Source: an uncultured Bacteroidales bacterium
Lineage (GTDB): Bacteria; Bacteroidota; Bacteroidia; Bacteroidales; P3
Assembly: GCA_944321735.1 (NCBI GenBank)
Contig: CALUMK010000006.1
Span: 44,845-108,844, forward strand
Direction: 5' to 3'
DNA: 64,000 bases
The notes under the pieces were generated by a model. The model had not been told where the DNA came from and ran no database searches. It worked only from the letters and a program-made list of their open reading frames with translations. Made by a program: the position numbers and the translations under genes. This document shows, in pieces, positions 9,457 to 18,967 of the stretch. Position 1 is the stretch's first letter. The number at the start of each line of letters is the position of its first letter.

Positions 9457-10557
9457 TCAATCCAGATCCAGCATCGGCAGCTTGACAATAAAGAGATTGC
9501 CTGTCTTCTCCACCACAATCTTCTTGTCGGCCAGCAAACGGTAGCGTTCGGCCAAGTTGTTCAAACCCGTTCCTAACGAATGCACGTTCTTCTTGGGATT
9601 CACATTGTTGGTCACCACCAAATATTCCAGATTTTCGGAAAAGCTCACTTGGATATGCAGGGGCTTGATGGCCGATATCACATTGTGCTTGAGCGCGTTC
9701 TCCACCAAAAGCTGCAAGGAGAGCGAAGGCAGGTACTTTTCCTGAAGGAAGTCGAGGTTGCTGCGGTCGGGATAGACGCATTCGTAATGCAGGCTGTCCC
9801 CCACCCTTATCTGGTTCAGGTTCACATACGATTGCAGGAATCCCAATTCTTCATAGACCGATACCAAGGGCTTGTCCTGCTTCTGCAAGATATAGCGGTA
9901 GACCCCGGCCAGGTCTATCGTGAACTTCTTGGCGCTTTCCGGGTCGTAATCGATCTCGGAAACCAAGGTATTGAGGCTGTTGAAGAGGAAATGAGGATTG
10001 AGCTGCGTCTGCAAGGCACGGATTTCCGCCCTCGCCTGGGTCTGCTTCAGCTCCTCGCCTTCCTTGTAGAGCATGATGGTGTAGCGGGCGGTATGGTTGA
10101 TGGTAATCAAGCACATGATAACCAGCTGCACCAAGGTAATCAGGGTGATTTGCAGCCAGATAGGCTCGGTAGGCACAAAAGGGTTGCCCCCGTCCGTCCC
10201 GGTAGCATAGACTTCGGCCACGTACATCAGGTAGTTGTATCCCCAGAACGAAAGCCCGATCAAGAGGAAGAAGCCCAGCATCCTCGCGCTGGTGTAATAG
10301 GTGACCGGGTAACGGCTGTTGAACACGGTGTTGAGCCGCAGCAGGCCGAAGCACAGGAGACTGAACAATATCGGATTGACAATGAATATCAGAAAGGAGA
10401 ATGCATCCCCGTCGATGCAGCGTTTGAGCACATCGGTATAGAAGATGATGCCCACGTAAGCCACTTCGGACATCAAGGCGAACAGCACCACGTTCAGCAC
10501 ATTGTAGAAGCCATAGCCGTTGATGCCTTCAAAGAAGCCTAATCGTTTCTTAGCCAT
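9457..10557 (-). CDS. LytS-type sensor histidine kinase
   Basis: 366 residues from the ATG at 10557 (MAKKRLGFF). Four membrane segments occupy about 15-165. The His_kinase domain has the phospho-acceptor in 'LNPHFLFNSLNTL' and the ATP-binding end 'LVENALKHNVI' and 'GTGLNNLAERY'. This is the minimal LytS-like architecture common in Bacteroidota, without a distinct sensor domain. It is first in a two-gene operon with the LytTR regulator. Confidence 0.93.
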   Translation of the reverse strand: MAKKRLGFFEGINGYGFYNVLNVVLFALMSEVAYVGIIFYTDVLKRCIDGDAFSFLIFIVNPILFSLLCFGLLRLNTVFNSRYPVTYYTSARMLGFFLLIGLSFWGYNYLMYVAEVYATGTDGGNPFVPTEPIWLQITLITLVQLVIMCLITINHTARYTIMLYKEGEELKQTQARAEIRALQTQLNPHFLFNSLNTLVSEIDYDPESAKKFTIDLAGVYRYILQKQDKPLVSVYEELGFLQSYVNLNQIRVGDSLHYECVYPDRSNLDFLQEKYLPSLSLQLLVENALKHNVISAIKPLHIQVSFSENLEYLVVTNNVNPKKNVHSLGTGLNNLAERYRLLADKKIVVEKTGNLFIVKLPMLDLD

Positions 10558-11288
10558 CGCGCTCTCTTGGGGCGCTTTTGGATTGGGTCTGGGTCTCAAT
10601 TCTTTCTAAATTATCAGTCGAGCTGCATTTTTCCTGTCCAGTCTCGGCCAAGGTCTGTCTTAATCTAAATTATCGGTCGGACTCATCTCATTGCGGCTAT
10701 CCGCTTCCTTTTTGGAACGGGTTCTGGCAAAAATCCCATCGATATCCTCCCTTTCTTCGCCTCCGGCGCATGGCCGGGTTGGATTCGCTCCTGCTGGATT
10801 TCAAAGGATTGCCGCTCCAAGCTTCCATGAGTTTTGCAAAAATAGGAAAAAGGAACTGGCACGACAGGGTTTTTCTTACCGAAAATTTCGTCGGTTTTTC
10901 CTTTTACGATGCCCATTGATGCCGATACGGCAGGAAATGCGACGGAAAGTCAGCCGCGCTCGTGTCAAATTTTCAGTTTAAATGACATATTTTCAGATAT
11001 TTATGACTTTTAAGCAGGTTTTAGTGCCTCAAAAGCGGCTTTCGGTTTCCGGCACGGATATTGCTGATACCTTTCAGTGTCTTTCGGAATGAAAGTCCCG
11101 AAGACAGCCTCAAGCGGCGAGCTTGGAGCAAGCCGGAAGCGGAAGCGCGGCGGGAACGCCAGAACCGAAGCCAAAAGCCGCAGAAAGCTTCGCCAAGGCT
11201 TGGAGGCAAAGAATCCGGCCAAAGTCCCTTCAAAGACGGAGGGCGGATTCAAAAAAGAATGTGAAATTAAATATAGGAGGTTTTAACT
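10558..11288. other. Long non-coding stretch between sensor kinase and small heat-shock gene
   Basis: No convincing gene on either strand in 731 bp. It contains two near-identical copies of TCTAAATTATCRGTCG (about 10605-10620 and 10664-10679), 60 bp apart. Two copies of a CA-ATTTTCAG block lie near 10965-11000. A GC-rich, purine-biased segment (11090-11250) opens several frames but shows no protein-like sequence. The last 50 bp are AT-rich and end in the strong ribosome-binding site of the next gene. Confidence 0.4.
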
Positions 11289-11726
11289 ATGTTACCTGTT
11301 AGAAAAAATCAGAATCAAGCTTGGTTGCCCAGCATTTTCAACGACATTTTCGACACCGATTGGATGGTTCGCCCCAATGCCACAGCGCCTGCCATCAATG
11401 TACTGGAAGATGAAAAGTCTTACAGTCTGGAACTGGCCGCTCCCGGCATGACCAAGGACGATTTCCAAGTACATGTAGATGAAAACGACAACTTGGTCAT
11501 CCGCATGGAAAAGAAGACCGAAAACAAGGACGAAGACAAGAAAAGCGGTCGCTACCTGCGCCGTGAGTTCTCCTACTCCAAGTTCCAGCAAGTGATGTCC
11601 TTGCCTGACAATGTGGACAAGGAAAAAATCTCGGCCCAGGTTGAGAACGGCGTGCTGACGGTGGAAATGCCCAAGATTCAGGAAGAAGAAAAACCAGCCA
11701 GCATCAAGCACATCGAAATCAAGTAA
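11289..11726 (+). CDS. Small heat-shock protein, Hsp20/alpha-crystallin family
   Basis: 145 residues, a normal length for bacterial Hsp20. The alpha-crystallin domain covers about 35-140, with 'YSLELAAPGMTKDDFQVHVDENDNL' cut here to its signature 'ELAAPGM' and the end motif 'ENGVLTVEMPK'. It acts as an ATP-independent holdase that keeps unfolded proteins soluble. A full AGGAGG stands 9 bases before the ATG, unusual for this phylum and a sign of strong translation. A bidirectional terminator follows. Confidence 0.95.
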   Translation: MLPVRKNQNQAWLPSIFNDIFDTDWMVRPNATAPAINVLEDEKSYSLELAAPGMTKDDFQVHVDENDNLVIRMEKKTENKDEDKKSGRYLRREFSYSKFQQVMSLPDNVDKEKISAQVENGVLTVEMPKIQEEEKPASIKHIEIK

Positions 11727-11758
11727 GGGTGTTCCCTTGATGATGGGAATGTGAAAGA

Positions 11759-11797
11759 AAAATCCCGCTGTGGAGCCATGTTCCGCAGCGGGATTTT
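11759..11797. terminator. Bidirectional terminator after hsp20
   Basis: AAAATCCCGCTG (11759-11770) pairs perfectly with CAGCGGGATTTT (11786-11797), with A- and T-rich flanks on both sides. Confidence 0.8.
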
Positions 11798-11869
11798 CTT
11801 TTGCGAGCGCATTCCGGGTCGATATGCCAATTGGCGCAAAGCTCATGCCCATGAAAGTTCGCATTGCCC

Positions 11870-13561
11870 CTATTCCTCCGGGATCCCCAGTTGCCGGAGC
11901 AGTTCCGCCCGGCTGGCTTTCAGTCCGGCCAACAGGGACTTGAAACCAGCCTCCTCGCGCAAGCCATCCCAAAAGGAATCATGTTCAAGATATGGAATAT
12001 CCATAAAATCAGCACCATCCACAAGGCACTTTATAGCCTTTTCTTTCTCCCCCATGCACAGAAAATAATAGGCTGCATCATAAGCATACAACTCCATTTC
12101 ATTGGCATTCAGCCAGTCCTTAAGTTCTTGCTGGTGCATCTCATCTTTCTCAATGACAGCCAAAGTCCATTCTGCATCAAAAAAATCTTCCCTTTCTCCG
12201 CTTTTCAGGCATTCTTTGAAATGTTTTGCAGCCTTCCTCTTTCGTCCCATCTGAAAATACAAAAGCCCCATCTGATAATTGCCTTCATTGCGATAATCTT
12301 CCATGGCAACTTTATCTGGCAAATCCACTGCAAATGAATAGAAAAACTTAGCCATCTCATAATTCCCATCGATTTCCAAAGCCTGCCCCAGTTCTAGAGA
12401 ATGATCCACAAAAGGTTCCAATACATCAGTGCTTTCCCCTATATAAGCGAAAGCTTCTTCCAAATCCGACATGATTTCGTCGTTTCCAATCCATTCTGAT
12501 ATTTCCCCTTTCCTTTCATGTGCGTCCAGGACCGATAACCAATCAACAATCGCACGGCGGGTCTCCCCGATAGCCATGTAACACTTGGCACGCCCTGCGT
12601 GATAAAACATCTTCATGTAATTCAATATGCCATACGCGTATGCGACCTCTATCCTAGTACCATCTTTAGGCAAGTAGAAACTGAAAAAGAAGTCGACATC
12701 GGGTTCTTCCACCTTTTCCAAAACCAAGTCGAGACAATGGATGGTAGCTTGTGTCAGGCCAAGAAATTGATACAAACCCATCTGATTCAACATATTGCAG
12801 TAGGATATGCCGTATTTTGATTCTTGCAGTTTAAGCATCTCGAAATATGGCTTGAGCGTTGACGAATCCATGCTCCAATCGCCATACGCCATTGCACAAT
12901 ACCCCAAATAGCCTAATAGATTGTACAAAGCTGGACTTTCATACCTTGTGCCTGCCAATGCAGACAGGCTATCATAAAGCAGATTCATATACTCCACTGA
13001 ATCAGAAACGATATCTATGGCCTCCAAAATTCTGAAATTTTCCCATAAATGGCTGTATTCCTCATTGGACAAGACCTTGGCATACAACACGATGTTCTCT
13101 ATGCATTCCTGCTTTTTCCCAAGCCAGCAATTCACATCCCCTCTTAAGAGATAGCCAGAGTAATCGTCGGGGTAATGACGTATATACCGATCCATATAGA
13201 GGAGAGCTTCCGGATAGTCCTCGTTCACATAGGCTTCATACACGGCGGCATCGTACAAGGCATCGGGATGCAAGGAGTCCGCCGCCAAGGATTTTTGCAA
13301 ATACTTAATCTGGGCAAGGTCATCGATGGCCGCAAGACTCCTAAGATAAAGGTATTCCGCATTGTCCGGCTCCACCTGCAAGAGCGAATCCACATAGGCG
13401 CCGGCACCTGCCATACCTTCCAGCTCCAATAGTTCAAAAAAACGCTGGTCCACCAGCTCTTCCTTGCTCAGTTCCGTGCTATCCTGTCCGAAAACCGGGG
13501 ACAGGATGACCGCAAAGAGGCTCATTGCCAGAAGGATTCCTTTCATTGTCATTTTCTTCAT
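11870..13561 (-). CDS. Secreted/periplasmic TPR-repeat protein
   Basis: 563 residues starting at 13561 (MKKMTMKGILLAMSLFAVIL, then cleavage near 'PVFGQD'). The rest is helical with TPR-like units, for example 'AEYLYLRSLAAIDDLAQIKYLQ', here seen around residues 60-130, and 'GNYQMGLLYFQMGRKRKAAKHF' near 440. No enzymatic motif is visible. The upstream TACCTTTG box (13660-13667 region) fits a promoter. It lies downstream of the pseudokinase gene and, with the TPR protein at 20112-21758, may belong to the same signalling neighbourhood. Partner unknown. Confidence 0.8.
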   Translation of the reverse strand: MKKMTMKGILLAMSLFAVILSPVFGQDSTELSKEELVDQRFFELLELEGMAGAGAYVDSLLQVEPDNAEYLYLRSLAAIDDLAQIKYLQKSLAADSLHPDALYDAAVYEAYVNEDYPEALLYMDRYIRHYPDDYSGYLLRGDVNCWLGKKQECIENIVLYAKVLSNEEYSHLWENFRILEAIDIVSDSVEYMNLLYDSLSALAGTRYESPALYNLLGYLGYCAMAYGDWSMDSSTLKPYFEMLKLQESKYGISYCNMLNQMGLYQFLGLTQATIHCLDLVLEKVEEPDVDFFFSFYLPKDGTRIEVAYAYGILNYMKMFYHAGRAKCYMAIGETRRAIVDWLSVLDAHERKGEISEWIGNDEIMSDLEEAFAYIGESTDVLEPFVDHSLELGQALEIDGNYEMAKFFYSFAVDLPDKVAMEDYRNEGNYQMGLLYFQMGRKRKAAKHFKECLKSGEREDFFDAEWTLAVIEKDEMHQQELKDWLNANEMELYAYDAAYYFLCMGEKEKAIKCLVDGADFMDIPYLEHDSFWDGLREEAGFKSLLAGLKASRAELLRQLGIPEE

Positions 13562-13669
13562 TGCCATTCTGATTTTGCGAACCTTCCGGCTTCCTTTCGG
13601 GGCAGCCAAGACCGGCTCGGATTCAGATTTCCTTTATACCTTGATATTGTTTTACTGCCAAAGGTAACC

Positions 13670-15604
13670 TCAGTGCTGTTTCACTTTTTCGAGCATGTTT
13701 TCAATGTTGCACCACACATCGAAATCCTCCGGATCGACGCTTCGGAAGCTCCAGTCGAAAAGCGCCTGCAAGTCTTCGGAATACGGGAACGGCAAACGGC
13801 CCAATTCGGCCTCGGACAGGAGCCGGTCCGGTATCGAGGATTGAGCAGAAGCCTTCCGGGAATCCCCGCCTTCATCGTAATAGGCATCATAACCATAACC
13901 ATGAAAAGGCCGCTCGCCTGCCAAGAGTTCGTAAAACAGCCCCATTATATTGCCTATTTCACAGCATCTTTGGACGCAATACTCAATGAAGCCATAGCTG
14001 TCAAAGTCGTCCTCGGTCTTGGGAGCTTGGAAAAATTTTTCACGATTGGCTAAATCAGCGCAAGCAATGTCCTTTCCTTTGCAATAGCGAAGCAACTGGA
14101 GCCGTTCTATCTCTTTCGACAGGCATAGCGCTGGAATCCGGCAATGGCCTTCGTCATCAAGACGCCAGGATTCTATCTTCTGGGCATCGACCCTGACCCT
14201 GTTCTCGTGAAGATAAACCATGCCTTCCAGGATATCCCGGAACCAATGCCAGGCATCGCTTTCTTCCGCTTGCCCTGTTTTTTGCAGTAAGGGCGCATAG
14301 GACGGTGTGACGAGGTAGGCCCGTTTTCCCCAGAGTCCGTTTTTTTCCACCGGAATCAGGTTGGGATGCGTCAAGGCGGCGATTCGATCCAGCTCCTTTT
14401 CTATCTGCGGCAGCGCATTTCCTTCCAAGGGCACGGAAATCCAAAGGCTGAGATGCCGGCCGTGGGAATCGATGGCATTCCACTCGCTGACATTTCCTTC
14501 CGAGACCTGGCGTTGCAGCTGGTAAGCGCCGTCAACGACCCAATCTCCCGGATGAAGGGCGGGAACAGGCTCGCGGCCTTCCTTGTTGAGGATATCATCG
14601 GGATTGAGGATGTCGTCGGGCGATGCCTGCGGCCGGACGGGGACAGCCCAATCGACGTGAGACGCGGCTAGGCTTTGCAGCTTCCAGGCCGAGGGTCGGC
14701 TTTCGGGTTCGGCATCCAAACAGCTCTGAATCGAGACATCGGTTTCCGGCTTGTATGGCTCCCCTGCCCGGCTTTTGGCTTTGCCGAAAAGACTCTTGAA
14801 AAAACCTTTGCTTGCGGACGTTCCGGCTTTCGAAGACCGCGACCATGAAAAACCTTGCGCAAAGACCAGGCTCGCCAAGGCGGGAGAGTAATTCCGGCCG
14901 ATGATTTCTTCCGGATTCTCTATCTTCTTGCCTTTGGGTGCTTTTCCGGAAAAATCGTCCGGCATCACGTTTGTCCTCTTGTCTGTCAACAGATTCCGCA
15001 GGCACATTCCCAAAGCCCATATATCGCTGGCAGGCATGTATTGAGGCTCCCTGTACCATGCTTCGGGCGCCATGTATTCCTTGTTCCCTGTTTCCGGATC
15101 GGCTTCTTCCACCACCAAAGCGTGGCGGCGCAGCAGGATTCTTTGCGTCAGGTTAATGGCGGGCGGTGCCAACAAGAAATGCCCTTGGCCGTCCTGCCAG
15201 ATGTTGCAAGGTTCCACTGCGCCGTGCAGCAAAGCCATGGAATCCAGGTAAGCCAAGGCCGAAGCCGTATCGTGAAGGAAGTTCCAGGCTTCCTGCTCGG
15301 ACAGGGCATCGCTGAAGCGGTCTGCCGAGACAGGATAATACGGGATTGCCACATAGGCTTGCGCATCGCACACATCGAAGGCTTTGACAGGCAAGAGATT
15401 GGGATGCTCCAGTTTGTTCAAATAAGAATATTCCCGGATAAATCCATCGATACCGGCCTGTTCCATCGCGGGGAAAATCCGCAGCAGCACATCCTGGCCG
15501 TCCTGTTCGTCTTTGGCTCGCCATACTTGGGCCAAATCCTGATACTTCTTGAAGCATGTCAAACGGTAGCGCTTGGCAAAAAGTGTGTTTTCTTGGTGTT
15601 TCAT
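13670..15604 (-). CDS. Tandem pseudokinase (two degenerate Ser/Thr kinase-like domains)
   Basis: 644 residues. The first kinase-like domain (about 10-270) keeps the fold pattern ('EHPNLLPVKAFDV', 'YMAPEAWY', 'SDIWALGMCLRNLL') but lacks catalytic residues. The beta-3 Lys is Arg or absent ('VLLRIFPA'), HRD is 'LHGAVEPCNI', and DFG is not found. A second degenerate domain (about 350-630) has 'LTHPNLIPVEKNG' and 'MVYLHENRVRVDAQKI', again without HRD or DFG. No membrane segment is seen. It probably acts as a scaffold or allosteric partner of the active kinases further right. The promoter motif GTTAC-N14-GGTAT stands just upstream. Confidence 0.8.
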   Translation of the reverse strand: MKHQENTLFAKRYRLTCFKKYQDLAQVWRAKDEQDGQDVLLRIFPAMEQAGIDGFIREYSYLNKLEHPNLLPVKAFDVCDAQAYVAIPYYPVSADRFSDALSEQEAWNFLHDTASALAYLDSMALLHGAVEPCNIWQDGQGHFLLAPPAINLTQRILLRRHALVVEEADPETGNKEYMAPEAWYREPQYMPASDIWALGMCLRNLLTDKRTNVMPDDFSGKAPKGKKIENPEEIIGRNYSPALASLVFAQGFSWSRSSKAGTSASKGFFKSLFGKAKSRAGEPYKPETDVSIQSCLDAEPESRPSAWKLQSLAASHVDWAVPVRPQASPDDILNPDDILNKEGREPVPALHPGDWVVDGAYQLQRQVSEGNVSEWNAIDSHGRHLSLWISVPLEGNALPQIEKELDRIAALTHPNLIPVEKNGLWGKRAYLVTPSYAPLLQKTGQAEESDAWHWFRDILEGMVYLHENRVRVDAQKIESWRLDDEGHCRIPALCLSKEIERLQLLRYCKGKDIACADLANREKFFQAPKTEDDFDSYGFIEYCVQRCCEIGNIMGLFYELLAGERPFHGYGYDAYYDEGGDSRKASAQSSIPDRLLSEAELGRLPFPYSEDLQALFDWSFRSVDPEDFDVWCNIENMLEKVKQH

Positions 15605-15627
15605 GTTGCGTTTGTTTTTTCCCTTTT

Positions 15628-15651
15628 ATACCGGAAAACACAAAAAGTAAC
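15628..15651 (-). promoter_or_regulatory. Promoter-like motif GTTAC-N14-GGTAT upstream of pseudokinase
   Basis: On the minus strand GTTAC (15647-15651) and GGTAT (15628-15632) are 14 nt apart and end 24 bp before the ATG at 15604. The same bipartite motif recurs upstream of other signalling genes in this window. Confidence 0.55.
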
Positions 15652-15680
15652 CGGGAAATTTTCTGCAACCAACCAGAGCC

Positions 15681-16799
15681 TCAAAAAAGCCGAGGTTCCA
15701 CAACTTTTATGGCATACACATTGCTTCGCCCTCTCCTGTACTTGCAAACACCTTCGGATTCCATATTCTCCAAAAAGCTCTTTAGTTTCTCTTTCGACCA
15801 ATCGAGCTGCAATTTGATAGCAATGTCTTGGGCTTTCAGTTCGCGACCTGTCAGCAATTCAATCATCTTTCGCTTTATATCCTCTGTCTCAAGTGGTCTT
15901 TTATTTTCTACGACATTCCCCTCGCAATCTACCGGAACAGCTCCGCAAGCAATCAATTCCATGTTCGCGTTCTTTTCGGTCTGGTCCGGCATCCTGACAA
16001 AAATGGAGATATCCTGTGCGTTTTTCCGTTGACGCTGGAGGCCGGCTTGAACACCGCTCCATGTGCCGCCTTTATTGTCGGATTCTGCCACGAAGATATC
16101 TTGCGCCATACCGTAAATGATTTCGTTCCGAGCCATCGCCAAACCCACATCCCAACCGGCCTTGGGTTGAAAATAACTTACTATAAGCAATTTTCCTTGA
16201 ACAAGATATTTGTACAACGCCTTATATCCGCTAGAAAATGTCATAATGCCCTGCGGCAAGACCGCAATGCTTTTCCCCTCTGCTTGCAAAGCCGACTCCA
16301 AGGCTTGCCTGTCCACTCCCTTGGCGTAGCCGCTCACAATCACTTTGCCATGGGCAACTTCTCTTTGCGCCACTTTCCGAGTAAAATCAAGGGAAACCTG
16401 GCCAGACTTCCGAGAGCCAACAATCGCGGTAGCCGGTTTATTGAACAAAGCCCTGTCTCCCCGCGAGTAGAAAAATATCGGCGCATTGTATTTCAAGTTC
16501 GCTTTCAGCTGATTCGGATATTCCCGATCCCATATAGCGGTCATCTCGAAGCCTTGCTCCTGTAGGTTCTCCGCCATGAAAGCGTAATTCGGGATATTGG
16601 CAATGCAGGAGTTTATATTCTCTATCAACTTGGAATCCAGCAAATACTGTACTGTCTTTATCTCATCGGATGCCTTGAAGAAATCGGAAAGCTGTTCTCC
16701 TCTCGTATGACATTGGACTAAAATCTTCATCTTGTCGGCAGTATGGATGCCAGCAAGATGCGCCAAGGCCATCCAATAAGGCAATTCGTTCTTTTCCAT
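15681..16799 (-). CDS. DprA/Smf-like Rossmann-fold protein paired with RecQ-PRTase
   Basis: 372 residues. The central DprA/LOG-like Rossmann domain (about 110-300) shows 'AIVGSRKSGQ', 'IVSGYAKGVDRQALESAL', 'IAVLPQGIM' and 'ARNEIIYGMAQDIFVAES'. A winged-helix-like C-terminal region (about 310-365) resembles the DML1-type tail of DprA. Housekeeping DprA loads RecA on incoming single-stranded DNA. This copy follows a RecQ-PRTase gene with a 19-bp gap, so it is more likely part of a defence or toxin-antitoxin unit. PRTase plus DprA-like pairs are known as ShosTA; assignment to that exact system is inference. Confidence 0.82.
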   Translation of the reverse strand: MEKNELPYWMALAHLAGIHTADKMKILVQCHTRGEQLSDFFKASDEIKTVQYLLDSKLIENINSCIANIPNYAFMAENLQEQGFEMTAIWDREYPNQLKANLKYNAPIFFYSRGDRALFNKPATAIVGSRKSGQVSLDFTRKVAQREVAHGKVIVSGYAKGVDRQALESALQAEGKSIAVLPQGIMTFSSGYKALYKYLVQGKLLIVSYFQPKAGWDVGLAMARNEIIYGMAQDIFVAESDNKGGTWSGVQAGLQRQRKNAQDISIFVRMPDQTEKNANMELIACGAVPVDCEGNVVENKRPLETEDIKRKMIELLTGRELKAQDIAIKLQLDWSKEKLKSFLENMESEGVCKYRRGRSNVYAIKVVEPRLF

Positions 16800-16818
16800 G
16801 GTTTCGTGAATATTATCT

Positions 16819-18861
16819 CTAAATATTGTCGCCTCCCACCGTCTTGGCTATGACAAGGGGGGCCGTTTCAGCAGCTCCTGCCTTGGCCAACATACGGCCT
16901 ATTTCTTTGATGGTAGCTCCGCTGTCGTAAATATCATCTATCAATAGGATGGATTTCCCCATGATTTCCTTTTGATTTTGGCAAGTAAAGGCATCTTTCA
17001 CATTGTCCGCCTTGCCGTAATGTTGCTCAAAAATCTTCTGGGGTTTCGTTTCCTTTTGCTTGACCAAACCGTCCGATACCGGTATTTTCAAGATTTTCCC
17101 TATCGTATGGGCAAAATTCCGCACCAAATCACCTGATTCCGTGGAAGGGACATATAATATAATATCGAATTTCTTGTTCTTGAACCGATACCGGAATGCC
17201 CGGAGTGTCTGCCTGACCAAAACATCCGGGAAATCCCCGCCGTTTTCGTATTTGCAATGATGAATGATTCTTCCCACATTGGAATCGCCATAATAGGAAG
17301 CCGCCACACCGGTGAGCATATTCGGGATTCTTTTGAAGGAAAGTTCCGGGAAAAGATTCTCCTTGAAGTCCTGGACATCCAACCTATCTGCTTCCTGCAC
17401 TTCTATTGTCAACTTGGGCAGGCCGGTATTGTCGCAAGTCCTCGTCCAGTCTATCTCTTCATGGTCGCCTAAATACCGGCACAGGAACTCCATCCTTGGC
17501 TGCTTCGTCTCCACATAATCCAACATCTGCTGCAAATCTTCTAATTTGGCAGCATTGAGGGAACTATAAAGGCTGTAATCGAGTTCAGGGGCATCGTACC
17601 TGTACTCGTAGAATTTTTGCCGTCCCATCGTCACTTCCTTGATGATTCCTTGCTCGATCAAATCCTCCCGGATGACCCTGACGGCCGTCTGTTTCATGTT
17701 CGTGGCCATCATCATGCCCTTTTCACTCAAGGGTTCTTCCTTCAATGCCTCGATGAATTGCAGGTATTTCCTTTCCGAAGGACGGGCAGAGTCGATGAAC
17801 GATCGGGGAAGCCTGTAATCAGCCATAACGCCATTTTCATCTCGCTGTTCATTGAAAAACAAAATGATATCTGTCGGTTTCCCATCTCGTCCCGCCCTGC
17901 CTATTTCCTGATAATAATGGATGGGCGAAGCCGGGATCTGCAAATGAATCACAAAACGGATATCGGGTTTGTCTATACCCATTCCCAATGCATTAGTGGA
18001 GACGATGCATTTCCAACGGTTTGACAAAAATCCTTCTTCTATTTCTTTTCTTGTCTGGGCATCGAGGCCGGCATTATATTCCACGGCATCTATTCCCTGA
18101 CGTTGCAACCATTTCATATACAAAGATGTCTGAGTTCTGGTCCCTGCATAGACAAGCCCTGTACCCGGCAAGCCTTGCAAATGGTGCTTCAGCCAGACCA
18201 TCTTTTCCTCTTCCGATGTGGTCTTGATGACGTAAAGCCGGAAATTGGTTCGCATGAGAGAGCCTCGGATTACCTCCAAATTATTGCCTAGCTGGATTTC
18301 TATATCATGCTGCACTTTTTCCGTTGCCGTAGCGGTGACGGCCAAAATCGGCATGTCCTGCGGCAAATAATTCCGAACCAGATTCTTGATTCGCCGGAAG
18401 GCCGGGCGGAAGTCATGCCCCCATTGAGATATGGTGTGGGCTTCATCGACCACAACCATCGAGAGCCGAATTTTGGACACGGCTTCTAACCAATGTTCGT
18501 TTTCCTGTCTTTCTGGTGCTATGTAAAGGATTTTAAGCTTCCCGTCTATGGCTTCCTGCAAAGATTTTTCGTTATCTTCCGGAGTTTCTTCGCAATTGAT
18601 GCAACGGGCGGCGATACCGCGTCTCCTCAATGCCGTCACTTGATCTCGCATCAAGGCAATCAAGGGGGAAAAGACAATGGTGGTGCCTCCAAAGAGTACT
18701 GCCGGGAATTGATAGCACAAAGACTTCCCGAAACCGGTTCTCTCTATGACCAATATCCGGCGGCCTTGCAGCAATGCGCTGATAGCCTTCCATTGTTCGT
18801 CATAAAAACGCGAAAATCCGAAAATCTGCCGTAACTTTAGCTCCGCTTCTGTCCTTGTCAT
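16819..18861 (-). CDS. RecQ-family DNA helicase fused to a phosphoribosyltransferase domain
   Basis: About 680 residues. Helicase motifs occur in order: Walker A 'RTGFGKSLCYQFPA', 'DEAHTISQWGHDFRP', 'AVTATAT', 'GLVYAGTRTQT', 'STNALGMGIDKPDIRFVIH' and 'YYQEIGRAGRDGKP'. After a winged-helix region, the last ~190 residues form a PRTase-like domain with the ribose-phosphate loop 'LLIDDIYDSGATIKE'. I prefer the ATG at 18861 (MTRTEAEL) over the one at 18870, because the TAAGTTTG box at 18875-18882 would place the transcript start near 18868. The RecQ-PRTase fusion with an adjacent DprA-like gene suggests anti-phage or DNA-conflict function (inference). Confidence 0.9.
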   Translation of the reverse strand: MTRTEAELKLRQIFGFSRFYDEQWKAISALLQGRRILVIERTGFGKSLCYQFPAVLFGGTTIVFSPLIALMRDQVTALRRRGIAARCINCEETPEDNEKSLQEAIDGKLKILYIAPERQENEHWLEAVSKIRLSMVVVDEAHTISQWGHDFRPAFRRIKNLVRNYLPQDMPILAVTATATEKVQHDIEIQLGNNLEVIRGSLMRTNFRLYVIKTTSEEEKMVWLKHHLQGLPGTGLVYAGTRTQTSLYMKWLQRQGIDAVEYNAGLDAQTRKEIEEGFLSNRWKCIVSTNALGMGIDKPDIRFVIHLQIPASPIHYYQEIGRAGRDGKPTDIILFFNEQRDENGVMADYRLPRSFIDSARPSERKYLQFIEALKEEPLSEKGMMMATNMKQTAVRVIREDLIEQGIIKEVTMGRQKFYEYRYDAPELDYSLYSSLNAAKLEDLQQMLDYVETKQPRMEFLCRYLGDHEEIDWTRTCDNTGLPKLTIEVQEADRLDVQDFKENLFPELSFKRIPNMLTGVAASYYGDSNVGRIIHHCKYENGGDFPDVLVRQTLRAFRYRFKNKKFDIILYVPSTESGDLVRNFAHTIGKILKIPVSDGLVKQKETKPQKIFEQHYGKADNVKDAFTCQNQKEIMGKSILLIDDIYDSGATIKEIGRMLAKAGAAETAPLVIAKTVGGDNI

Positions 18862-18874
18862 GGATAACATGCCA

Positions 18875-18882
18875 CAAACTTA
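18875..18882 (-). promoter_or_regulatory. TAnnTTTG promoter box of the recQ-dprA-like operon
   Basis: Minus-strand TAAGTTTG, the -7 element of Bacteroidota promoters, only 5-14 bp before the two candidate start codons. Confidence 0.55.
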
Positions 18883-18967
18883 CACATAATTTCTGGTTCA
18901 TACCTGCATGCGCTTATCAATCGAACCGGCCAGGGAACCTTCGAAACTAAAAAAAATGCGGGAGGAA

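Noticed and set aside
11010-11264. Overlapping short frames before hsp20
   Set aside because: Frames are open on both strands because of purine-rich, GC-rich composition. The peptides are low in complexity and lack start signals.
15681-16799. Housekeeping competence DprA
   Set aside because: Not excluded, but tight coupling to a RecQ-PRTase fusion points to a specialised paralogue.
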